A model generated the notes under the pieces. The model was not told the DNA's origin and made no database searches. It saw only the letters and a list, made by a program, of their open reading frames with translations. Shown piece after piece: positions 19,228 to 27,074 of a stretch of 64,000 nt of DNA. Location of the stretch: assembly GCF_004349195.1 (NCBI RefSeq), contig NZ_SMLG01000006.1, positions 1 to 64,000 on the forward strand, written 5' to 3'. The number at the start of each line of letters is the position of its first letter. Within the stretch, counting starts at the first letter, position 1. Source of the stretch: Flavobacterium rhamnosiphilum. Its GTDB lineage: Bacteria; Bacteroidota; Bacteroidia; Flavobacteriales; Flavobacteriaceae. The translations under genes and the position numbers were made by a program.

Positions 19228-20259
19228 TTAGAATTGATTTTGGTTCAGAATGTGAATTATTTTATCCAAATCTTCTTTTTTGTGATTGGCAGTAATTACA
19301 ATTCGATTTAAATCCTTGGTGTCTGTTGGATATTTAAAATTAGTCACTATGATTTTATTCGCAGTGAAAATTTCATTTAGTCCTTCGATTTCTGGATAAA
19401 TTAGCGGATAATTGGGGTCAAAATGAACAACTCTGTTTTTAATCAAATGAGTATTAATGTAGTTTAAACTGTCTTTTAATTTTTGATGCTGTTGCAAATA
19501 AATCGCTGCTGCATCTGCCATGGTTTGTACAAATGCGGTATTCATCCCCGCACTGGAAACAAAAGTATCGTGAGTTGCAATCTGATTAATAAATTCGGAA
19601 TCACTGGCAATTACACCTCCCGTCAATCCAAAAGCTTTGCCCAAAGACGATACCATGATTTTTCTTTTAATATTGGGAATGTTGATTGTCGAATAAATCC
19701 CACACCCATACGTACCCAAAATTCCAAGCGAATGCGATTCGTCAATAACCAAAGTGATTTCTTTATTGGAAGGAATCGAATTTAGAATAGAAAGATCTAT
19801 AGGTTTTATATGAAATGATGGAACAGAATCAGTTAGAATCGTGATTTTTTCAGTTACGTTATCCAGCAAACGAGGATTTAATTCATTTCCAATAAAAACA
19901 GGTAAACTATTTGGCACTTTTATGGCAGTATGCGTATCCGGAAAATGAAAAAAGCAATCGGTTTCAGGTGTTAATGCCTCTACTATTAATTTCCCCGCCA
20001 ACATGCCGGAAGAAAGGGTAAGTGCATCATCTGCTTTGATGTAATTAGCTAAAAATCGTTCACCGTTTTCGTAGGCGGTTAGTTGAATATTGGCACTTCT
20101 CGAGCTTCCATATGCCGTTCCCCATTGCAAAATATTTTTGAGGAGCAGTTTTTGGAATTCGGGATGCGTTGGTAAACCCAAATAAGCCGTTCCTCCAAAA
20201 TAGAGGTATTCTTCATTTTCGATTTCAATTATTCGGTCTGGAAATTGATTGACTTTCAT
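19228..20259 (-). CDS. PLP-dependent aminotransferase-fold enzyme (KBL/BioF-like)
   Basis: This 343-aa fold-type I PLP enzyme has the Schiff-base lysine in VSSLGKAFGLTGG (K208), the PLP-ring aspartate in VIDESHSLG (D173) and the glycine-rich YLGLPTHPEF start. The closest relatives are the alpha-oxoamine synthase group (BioF, Kbl), but it is about 50 residues shorter than those enzymes. It follows a dipeptide epimerase with only a six-base gap, so both form an operon. A role in amino-acid or cell-wall-peptide breakdown is a context inference; the substrate is unknown. Confidence 0.82.
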   Translation of the reverse strand: MKVNQFPDRIIEIENEEYLYFGGTAYLGLPTHPEFQKLLLKNILQWGTAYGSSRSANIQLTAYENGERFLANYIKADDALTLSSGMLAGKLIVEALTPETDCFFHFPDTHTAIKVPNSLPVFIGNELNPRLLDNVTEKITILTDSVPSFHIKPIDLSILNSIPSNKEITLVIDESHSLGILGTYGCGIYSTINIPNIKRKIMVSSLGKAFGLTGGVIASDSEFINQIATHDTFVSSAGMNTAFVQTMADAAAIYLQQHQKLKDSLNYINTHLIKNRVVHFDPNYPLIYPEIEGLNEIFTANKIIVTNFKYPTDTKDLNRIVITANHKKEDLDKIIHILNQNQF

Positions 20260-20265
20260 TTAAAA

Positions 20266-21276
20266 CTACATTAAAGTTACACCGGTTCCATTGATTTCAG
20301 AATAGCTTATTTTACCAAAATCTATTGTTATTCCAGAGGCAATATCTTCAGCCAAAAGCAATGCGCCATCCATATCTACATAATCCAGTTGCGGCAATAA
20401 ATGAGCAATCGCAGATATTCCTACAGTTGATTCGGTCATACAACCCACCATAGTTTTCAATCCTAATTTCTTGGCTTCCTGAATCATTCGTCTTCCGGGA
20501 GTTAGTCCGCCACATTTTACTAATTTGACATTCACTCCATGAAAATGATGGTGACATTTGGCTACATCTTCCTCAATAATACAACTTTCGTCTGCTATTA
20601 TTGGCAAAACCGAATGTTTGAAAACTTCCTTGTGTCCTTCCCAATTGTCTGCTTTCATGGGTTGTTCCAAGAATTCCACACCCAGTTTTTTCAGTTCAAC
20701 AGCATTGTTTATGGTTTCTTCAACTCCCCAACCACAATTAGCATCGATTCTAAAAATGGCATTGGTATGTTTTCGAAGTTCTGTAACAATGGCGATGTCT
20801 TCTTTAGTCCCTAATTTTATTTTATAAATTGGCCAAGGCAGTTCCTTCATTTTTGCCACCATTTTTTCTATGGATGCAATTCCAATCGTGTAATCAGTTA
20901 ATGGATTTCTCTCAGTAGTATAATTCCACAATTCGTATAATTTCTTTCCTTTTTTACGAGCATACAAATCTGTATATGCCATATCCAAAGCACACAATGC
21001 AAACATATCATCTTTTAAATAGGGGTGAATCTTTGACCAAAAAGCTTCCGGAGTTTCATCTGTAGTGGTTTCGATTATGGTGCGAATTTTTTCTAAATCC
21101 TGCATCATCACCGGAACTGTTGTCTTGTAATATGGATTAGAAGTTGCTTCGCCAAAACCTGAAAAACCATCACTATTTAACTCCACAATCAAAGAAGGCT
21201 GAAAGTCGATCGATTCTCTTGAAATCGTGAAGGTATGTTTTAATTTGAGGTTGTATTCTCTTAATATTAGTTCCAT
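20266..21276 (-). CDS. Dipeptide epimerase (L-Ala-D/L-Glu epimerase type)
   Basis: The 336-aa protein belongs to the muconate-lactonizing group of the enolase superfamily. It shows the KxK catalytic pair in YKIKLG (K152, K154), metal ligands D178 (RIDANCGWG), E204 (LEQPM) and D229 (IADESC), and the opposite-face lysine in VNVKLVKCGG. Such enzymes epimerise dipeptides, often L-Ala-D-Glu from murein. This gives a plausible function in recycling peptidoglycan peptides, supported by the co-transcribed PLP enzyme. Length and motifs are complete. The exact dipeptide specificity cannot be told from sequence. Confidence 0.92.
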   Translation of the reverse strand: MELILREYNLKLKHTFTISRESIDFQPSLIVELNSDGFSGFGEATSNPYYKTTVPVMMQDLEKIRTIIETTTDETPEAFWSKIHPYLKDDMFALCALDMAYTDLYARKKGKKLYELWNYTTERNPLTDYTIGIASIEKMVAKMKELPWPIYKIKLGTKEDIAIVTELRKHTNAIFRIDANCGWGVEETINNAVELKKLGVEFLEQPMKADNWEGHKEVFKHSVLPIIADESCIIEEDVAKCHHHFHGVNVKLVKCGGLTPGRRMIQEAKKLGLKTMVGCMTESTVGISAIAHLLPQLDYVDMDGALLLAEDIASGITIDFGKISYSEINGTGVTLM

Positions 21277-21327
21277 TTGAATCTGATTTTTACACTTTAA
21301 ATTAATGAGTTTCTTTAAATAGGAGGT

Positions 21328-22148
21328 TTAGTAACCAAGCCATAACACTGCTTTCACAAAACCATCGCGCCAGAGTTTTTCGTTGTGTTGCCCGCCTTTT
21401 ACAATTTTCTTTTCATTCAAATTAAGGCAGTAACATCTATTTGAATTTAATAAATATTCCATTTTGTTCATATCCGAAACCATATCGTCACTTTCAGTAT
21501 CGCCACATAGGAAATAGATTTTAGACTTTATCTTTTTAGATTTTTCAGTCAGATTATAAATGTCTTTACTGTACCAAAATGAAGGAGAAAACACACCCGC
21601 TTTTCCAAATATTTCAGGGTATTTTAAAATGGCATAATAGGAAGTAAGTCCGCCAAGGGAACTTCCCATAATGATGGCGTTTTTCTTGTCAGTTTTGGTT
21701 CTGTAGGTTTCATCTATTTTTGGTTTTAATGTTTTACGATAAATTCTAAATAACTGTCCGCTTTTCCACCACCATATTTTTCGTTTTTAAAAGGCGTTAA
21801 TTCATCGATTCGTTTGTCATTTCCATGTTCGATTCCTACAACAATAACTTGTGCTTTTAGGCTGTCCAGTTTTTCATCGACATTCCATTCACCCGAATAG
21901 GAAGTTTTAGCATCAAATAAATTTTGAGCATCATGCATGTAAATTACTGAGAATTTCTTTTTTGACGTTTCATAATTTTCTGGCAAATACACCCAAATTT
22001 TCTTTGCCGTTTGAAGTTGTGGTGCTTCAATAGTAAAAGTAGAAACTTGTTTTGAAGCAGTGCTTTGTTTCGACTGTTCAGAGTCCTGAGCAGCAATTTT
22101 TACTATTGTAAAAAAGAAGAGAAGCAGTAGGAACTGTGGTCGAATCAT
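21328..22148 (-). pseudogene. Esterase (alpha/beta hydrolase, enterochelin-esterase-like), frameshifted
   Basis: Two adjacent reading frames together make one exported esterase of the putative-esterase (PF00756) type. The N-terminal part (from 22148, signal peptide ending KIAAQ) carries KIWVYLPENYETS and VIYMHDAQNLFDAK, and stops at 21726 after FIVKH. The C-terminal part (to 21328) carries the nucleophile elbow IIMGSSLGG, SPSFWYS and GGQHNEKLWRDGF. Adding one base to the run of four T (plus strand) at 21732-21735 restores a continuous protein of about 273 aa, reading FIVKTLKPKIDET across the break. Either the gene is inactivated or this is a homopolymer sequencing error. The C-terminal half has an internal ATG (21669) but would lack the signal peptide and half the fold. 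Confidence 0.82.
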
Positions 22149-22201
22149 TATTAGTTTTTGTATTTTGATTTAAAAACAATATTTTAGCTAAAAATAATAA
22201 T

Positions 22202-22606
22202 TTGATGAATACATTCGAAGAAAAGAGGAGTTTACTTTTGGAGATGATTGCTTTTTCCACTGTTGATGGATATTTGCATAAGAGAGAATATGATTTTTTA
22301 GCAATTATAGCTAATGAGTTGAGTTTCGAAATAGATGTTTTTAAAGATTTATTTCATCAGGAATTACCACAATTACCAATTAAATCGGAGTTTTTACGCA
22401 TTCAACAATTTTACAGATTGGCCTTGTTGATGTATTGTGATGGGATTTTGCATGAAAAAGAAACGACTGCTATTCTGCAAATAGCTATTGATATGGGACT
22501 TAACCCTATAGCCACAAAACGAATTCTTAAGTTGATGAATGGGGCACCAAACGCGATAATTGACGGCGAAGTTTTATTGAATGTTTTTCAGGAGCAACAT
22601 AATTAA
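22202..22606 (+). CDS. TerB-like small helical protein
   Basis: This 134-aa, entirely helical protein has the TerB-like pattern: an acidic helix pair around AFSTVDGYLHKREYDFLAI and LALLMYCDGILHEKETTAI, both with the D-G-x-x-H/x-x-E calcium-loop-like arrangement of tellurite-resistance TerB domains. Its function is unknown. Its stop codon overlaps the stop of the uvrB remnant on the other strand (TTAA at 22603-22606), which implies that the ancestral order was this gene convergent with uvrB. Confidence 0.75.
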   Translation: MMNTFEEKRSLLLEMIAFSTVDGYLHKREYDFLAIIANELSFEIDVFKDLFHQELPQLPIKSEFLRIQQFYRLALLMYCDGILHEKETTAILQIAIDMGLNPIATKRILKLMNGAPNAIIDGEVLLNVFQEQHN

Positions 22607-22813
22607 GACAATTGCCCTTGTAGCGCTTTTATTTCATCACGTAATTTTGCCGCCTGCATAAAGTCCAATTCTTTAGCCGCTTTCTCCATTGATTTACGTT
22701 TTTCACGAATGCGTTTCTCAATATCATGTTTTGATAAATATTCTGTACCAGGTTCGGCTGCATTTGAAAGAGTATAGCCTAATTCATAATCGGCTAGAGG
22801 ATTTTTGGTAAAG
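22603..22813 (-). pseudogene. Remnant of uvrB 3' end (UVR domain copy)
   Basis: On the minus strand this segment encodes about 68 residues ending KALQGQLS-stop that match the last part of the intact UvrB at 24959-26950, including the complete UVR motif that contacts UvrC. By eye there are about 20 differences in about 210 bases, near 90% identity. Similarity ends near 22810-22820 (in the intact gene within TKNPLADYEL). There is no start codon or promoter, so this is a non-functional fragment. It marks the left junction of the amidase/Crp insert. Confidence 0.9.
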
Positions 22814-22838
22814 CGACTTCAATTAGTAACAGTATTTT

Positions 22839-24287
22839 TTATAATATTGGTTCTTCAAATCCATTTGTAAATCTTTCAAAATATTTTGCAATTTCGAGTA
22901 GTTTTTTATCATTCCATTTTTTGGAGTGAATTTGAATTCCGACGGGTAATCCGTTTCTCTTTTTTCCAATTGGAATTACAAGAATTGGATGCCCTGAAAA
23001 TGCGGTTGTAAAATTGAATGAAGCCATCGCTTCTGTATAACCAACTTTTTTATTGTTTACCATAAATGACTTCCGTGTATTTTGGTGTGGGTAAGCTTCA
23101 AAAGAACAAACTGGCGTAATCCAAATGTCATATTTTGACAAAAAACCTTGATAAATAGCACTGAATTGATCTTTATAATCGATTGCTTTGGCGTAATTAA
23201 TATTGCTAAGCCTTTGTCCTAAAGCCATACCTTTTGCCCATAAAAAATCTCTGTATTTTAGATAAATAAAGCCAAACATAAAACTTGCTAATAGCGGAAC
23301 TTTGGGATTGTTAATTCCTATTTCAAAACCTATAATTTTCTGACATTCTAAATAAGCTCTTTTTTCATCGTAAATAGGGCTTTCTTCTTGAATATGATGT
23401 TCGGTGTTTTTAAGTTTATTGATGAAACCATTGAAAATAGTTAAGTATTCATTATCCACTTCGGTACTATTAATGGTTTCAGCATAAGCGATATTTAGTT
23501 TGTCTCCATTCCAAAAAGTTGAATTAAAATCTACATTGGGAATTTCAGGAAGTGGATGGTTTTTGAAATTGGTTAAAACTTGCATCATCAATAAAATATC
23601 CTCAACATTTTTTGCTAAAGGGCCTGGTGTAATAATATGTCTTCTTCCTTGAGGTTTTTTTGGATGTTTCAGATGCCCTCTATTTGAAAGTAAACCTTCA
23701 GTAGGTCTTAAACCGCAAATCCCATTAAAATGAGCTGGTACTCTTATTGAACCGCCGGCATCTGCTCCCAAATCTAGAGCTCCAAACCCAGAAGCAACAG
23801 CAACTGCAGTACCACCAGAACTTCCACCTGCAACCCTATTTAAATCATACGGATTATTAGTTCTTCCGTTCCAGAAATTATTGCTTTGCCAATCGATACA
23901 ATATAAAGCAACATTTGTTTTCCCAAGAATTATCGCGCCTGCTTCTTTCAGCCTTTTTACAAGTTCAGCATCTTCAGTTGCAACATAATTTCTCAACATT
24001 GGGTCTCCATTAGAAGTTTTTAAACCTTTAACTAAAAAACTGTCTTTTATATTTATCGGAATTCCGTGAAGTAAACCTAGTTTTTCTCCATTTGCAATTT
24101 GTAAATCCTTTTCTTTGGCTTCCTTGATAATTTCTTCTCGATCCCTTAACTGATAAATTGCATTAACTTTAGGATTATGTTTGTCGATCTGATTTAGAAA
24201 AGCTTCAGCTATTTCTACAACACTTATTTCTTTGGATTTAATTTTTTGACCAATATTTATAGCACTTTCAAATATAATGTTTTTCAT
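22839..24287 (-). CDS. Amidase signature family hydrolase
   Basis: This 482-aa enzyme has the full amidase-signature triad: K81 in NIKDSFLVKG, the cis-Ser S156 in AGGSSGGTAVAVASG and the nucleophile S180 in GADAGGSIRVPAHFNGICG. Such enzymes hydrolyse carboxamides; those of this length without a GatA context are usually amide-scavenging enzymes. No gatB or gatC lies nearby, so it is not the tRNA amidotransferase subunit. It lacks a signal peptide. It lies 72 bp downstream of a Crp/Fnr regulator on the same strand. Both sit in the segment bounded by duplicated uvrB ends, so this pair was probably acquired together. Confidence 0.9.
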   Translation of the reverse strand: MKNIIFESAINIGQKIKSKEISVVEIAEAFLNQIDKHNPKVNAIYQLRDREEIIKEAKEKDLQIANGEKLGLLHGIPINIKDSFLVKGLKTSNGDPMLRNYVATEDAELVKRLKEAGAIILGKTNVALYCIDWQSNNFWNGRTNNPYDLNRVAGGSSGGTAVAVASGFGALDLGADAGGSIRVPAHFNGICGLRPTEGLLSNRGHLKHPKKPQGRRHIITPGPLAKNVEDILLMMQVLTNFKNHPLPEIPNVDFNSTFWNGDKLNIAYAETINSTEVDNEYLTIFNGFINKLKNTEHHIQEESPIYDEKRAYLECQKIIGFEIGINNPKVPLLASFMFGFIYLKYRDFLWAKGMALGQRLSNINYAKAIDYKDQFSAIYQGFLSKYDIWITPVCSFEAYPHQNTRKSFMVNNKKVGYTEAMASFNFTTAFSGHPILVIPIGKKRNGLPVGIQIHSKKWNDKKLLEIAKYFERFTNGFEEPIL

Positions 24288-24359
24288 TTCAAAAATTATT
24301 TTGACAAAGTTACGTCCATCTGAAATGATATCTTTTTGACATATATCAAAATCCTATAT

Positions 24360-24944
24360 TTATTTTTCTGCTCTTATTCTACTCAATGTTTCTTGGGTGA
24401 TCCCAATATAAGAGGCTATATGCCCTAAGTTTACTCGTTGTAAAAGATTTGGAAACTTGACTGTAATTTTATCGTATCGTTCTTTTGCAGTGTGGAAAAG
24501 TAAATCTTCAATGCGTTCTGCAATATCAATATATATGTTTTCGAGAAAAATTCTAGCGTATTTTTCATAATGTGATTTCTCCGCAAGTAAATTTTGCCAT
24601 TCGTTATAACTTATAAATGACAGAGAAGTATCTTCTAATAATTCAATGTTATATCTGCTTTTTTTCCTTTGAATAAAACTATCTATGGCTGTAATAGAAG
24701 TGTTTTCAACGGCAAAATGGGCAGTAATATCTTTACCGTCTTTATAATAATAGGCTCTGGCTAATCCTTTATGGATGATATAAATTTTGTCGCAAACTTC
24801 GCCTTCGGTGTGTAAAATATGCTTGTTTGAAAATTCCTGAAAATTCATTAGCTTACTAATGTCTTGAAAAAATTCTGCAGAATGTTTGTCGGATAGGTTA
24901 AGTTTTTCAAATATCAATTTCGTTTCTTTTGGGTTAATATACAA
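24360..24944 (-). CDS. Crp/Fnr family transcriptional regulator
   Basis: The 194-aa protein has an N-terminal cyclic-nucleotide-binding-like beta-roll (about 25-115, with GEVCDKIYIIHKGLARAYYY) and a C-terminal winged helix (about 150-194, with LGHIASYIGITQETLSRIRAEK as recognition region). The family includes many Bacteroidetes regulators that do not bind cAMP. The cysteines do not form an FNR-type cluster set. Being directly upstream of the amidase, it may control that gene; this is inferred from position only. Its start lies just 14 bases from the stop of uvrB, the right edge of the inserted segment. Confidence 0.9.
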   Translation of the reverse strand: MYINPKETKLIFEKLNLSDKHSAEFFQDISKLMNFQEFSNKHILHTEGEVCDKIYIIHKGLARAYYYKDGKDITAHFAVENTSITAIDSFIQRKKSRYNIELLEDTSLSFISYNEWQNLLAEKSHYEKYARIFLENIYIDIAERIEDLLFHTAKERYDKITVKFPNLLQRVNLGHIASYIGITQETLSRIRAEK

Positions 24945-24958
24945 CTTTTAAAAAATAA

Positions 24959-26950
24959 TTATACCAATTGTCCTTGCAACGCTTTTATTTCATCACGTAA
25001 TTTTGCCGCCTGCATAAAGTCTAATTCTTTAGCGGCTTTCTCCATTGATTTACGTTTTTCACGAATGCGTTTCTCAATATCCGGTTTTGATAAATATTCT
25101 GTAATAGGTTCTGCAGCAATTGAATTAGTATAGCCTAATTCATAATCTGCCAAAGGATTTTTGGTAAAAGCACTTTCTATTTTTTTATTCAAGGCTTGTG
25201 GTACCAAATTATTTGCAGTATTGTAATTAATTTGTTTGGTTCTGCGATAATTGGTTTCATCAATGGTTTTTTGCATGCTTGCCGTAATTTTATCCGCATA
25301 CATAATTGCTTTTCCGTTCAGGTTTCTTGCTGCACGACCAATGGTTTGCGTAAGCGAACGATGACTTCTCAAAAAGCCTTCCTTGTCTGCGTCTAAAATA
25401 GCAACCAAAGAAACTTCGGGTAAATCTAAGCCTTCACGAAGTAAGTTTACACCAATTAACACATCAAAAATTCCTTTTCGCAAATCTTGCATGATTTCGA
25501 TTCGTTCCAAAGTATCTACTTCGGAGTGAATATAGCGGCAACGAATATTGACTTTGGTTAAATATTTAGCTAATTCTTCCGCCATTCTTTTGGTTAAAGT
25601 GGTCACTAAAACACGTTCGTCAATTTCGGCTCGAACCTGAATTTCTTCAATTAAATCATCGATTTGGTTTAAACTTGGTCGGATTTCAATAATGGGATCC
25701 AATAATCCTGTCGGACGAATTACCTGTTCGACAACGACACCTTCAGTTTTTTGTAGTTCATAATCGGCTGGCGTTGCCGAAACGTAAATAACCTGATTTT
25801 GCATCGCTTCAAATTCTTCAAACTTCAAAGGACGGTTATCCATCGCTGCGGGAAGTCGGAAACCATATTCCACTAAATTTTCTTTTCGGCTTCTGTCTCC
25901 GCCATACATAGCACTAACTTGTGAAAGTGTCACGTGGCTTTCATCTACGACCATTAAGTAATCTTTCGGGAAATAATCCAGCAAGCAAAAAGGCCTAGTT
26001 CCTGGTAAACGACCATCGAGGTAACGGGAATAATTTTCGATTCCGGAGCAGTAACCGAGTTCGCGAATCATTTCCAAATCAAAATTGGTGCGTTCTTCCA
26101 ATCGTTTTGCTTCTAAATGTTTGCCGATTTCCTTGAAATAGTCGACCTGTTTTACTAAATCCTGTTGGATTTCCCATATCGCACCTTGCAACACATCTGG
26201 CGAAGTCACAAACATATTGGCAGGGTAAATCGTCAGTCTGTCAAATTTTTCGATGACCTGAGAATTCTTTGTGTCGAAACTTTCAATTTCCTCGATTTCG
26301 TCGCCAAAGAAATGGATTCGGTACGCTTCATCCGCATAACTTGGATAAACATCTACTGTATCGCCTTTTATCCTGAAACTTCCAGGATTAAAATCAGCTT
26401 CAGTTCTGGAATATAAACTTTGCACCAGTTGATGCAATAATTTGGTTCGGGAAATGATTTGTCCCTTCTCAATCGGAATTAAGTTTTTCTGAAATTCGAT
26501 AGGATTTCCAATACCATACAAACACGAAACCGATGCCACTACCAAAATATCTCTTCGTCCGGAAAGCAACGAAGCAGTTGTTGACATTCGCATTTTTTCC
26601 AGTTCTTCATTGATGGATAAATCCTTTTCAATGAAAACGCCGGTTACAGGCATAAAAGCTTCGGGTTGGTAATAATCGTAGTACGAAACGAAATATTCCA
26701 CGGCATTATTCGGAAAAAACTGCTTGAACTCCGAGTACAATTGTGCTGCCAAGGTTTTGTTGTGTGCCAAAACCAATGTGGGTCTTTGCACTTCCTGAAT
26801 GACATTGGCCACCGTAAATGTTTTTCCGGATCCGGTAACTCCTAAAAGTGTTTGGAATTTATCACCATCAATAATCCCTTGAGTCAATTTTTCAATCGCT
26901 TGTGGTTGGTCGCCTTTCGGCTGGTAATCGGATACTACTTGGAAATTCAT
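24959..26950 (-). CDS. uvrB: Excinuclease ABC subunit B
   Basis: UvrB is the damage-verifying helicase of nucleotide excision repair; it takes lesions from UvrA2 and recruits UvrC. The 663-aa protein has Walker A GVTGSGKT (37-44), the beta-hairpin region (YFVSYYDYYQPEAFMP), the DEAD-like VVDESHVT, helicase motifs SATP and IGRAARN, and a C-terminal UVR domain. It is full length. It has its own promoter. Its last ~68 codons are duplicated in diverged form at 22603-22813, so this copy's 3' end may derive from an incoming allele. Confidence 0.97.
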   Translation of the reverse strand: MNFQVVSDYQPKGDQPQAIEKLTQGIIDGDKFQTLLGVTGSGKTFTVANVIQEVQRPTLVLAHNKTLAAQLYSEFKQFFPNNAVEYFVSYYDYYQPEAFMPVTGVFIEKDLSINEELEKMRMSTTASLLSGRRDILVVASVSCLYGIGNPIEFQKNLIPIEKGQIISRTKLLHQLVQSLYSRTEADFNPGSFRIKGDTVDVYPSYADEAYRIHFFGDEIEEIESFDTKNSQVIEKFDRLTIYPANMFVTSPDVLQGAIWEIQQDLVKQVDYFKEIGKHLEAKRLEERTNFDLEMIRELGYCSGIENYSRYLDGRLPGTRPFCLLDYFPKDYLMVVDESHVTLSQVSAMYGGDRSRKENLVEYGFRLPAAMDNRPLKFEEFEAMQNQVIYVSATPADYELQKTEGVVVEQVIRPTGLLDPIIEIRPSLNQIDDLIEEIQVRAEIDERVLVTTLTKRMAEELAKYLTKVNIRCRYIHSEVDTLERIEIMQDLRKGIFDVLIGVNLLREGLDLPEVSLVAILDADKEGFLRSHRSLTQTIGRAARNLNGKAIMYADKITASMQKTIDETNYRRTKQINYNTANNLVPQALNKKIESAFTKNPLADYELGYTNSIAAEPITEYLSKPDIEKRIREKRKSMEKAAKELDFMQAAKLRDEIKALQGQLV

Positions 26951-26978
26951 TTAATTAAGGGGCAAAGTTTTAGAGCTG

Positions 26979-27013
26979 CAAAGGTACAAAGTTTGGATTC
27001 TTTTTTAACCAAA
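26979..27013 (-). promoter_or_regulatory. Promoter of uvrB
   Basis: Minus-strand TACCTTTG (26986-26979) with TTTG (27013-27010) 23 bases upstream. No LexA-like palindrome was recognised here. Confidence 0.5.
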
Positions 27014-27028
27014 GTTTTAGCCAAAAAA

Positions 27029-27058
27029 AAACCATTCACCTAAGCGAATGGTTTTTTT
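27029..27058 (-). terminator. Terminator after the STN-TonB receptor
   Basis: Stem AAACCATTC/GAATGGTTT around ACCTAAGC with A and T runs on both sides; it ends the sigma/FecR/receptor locus before uvrB. Confidence 0.75.
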
Positions 27059-27074
27059 AAAATAAACTAAATTT

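Larger units (their letters stand above)
22814..24958. mobile_element. Probable acquired segment between the uvrB remnant and intact uvrB
   Basis: The amidase and Crp/Fnr genes occupy exactly the space between a truncated uvrB 3' end and the stop of the full uvrB. The diverged duplicate at the left edge suggests entry of DNA carrying its own uvrB end, or duplication followed by decay. No integrase or terminal repeats were seen, so the mechanism is open. Confidence 0.5.

Noticed and set aside
22839..24287. Amidase as GatA of tRNA amidotransferase
   Set aside because: No gatB/gatC neighbours, and it lies in an apparently acquired segment with a regulator; a stand-alone amide hydrolase is more likely.
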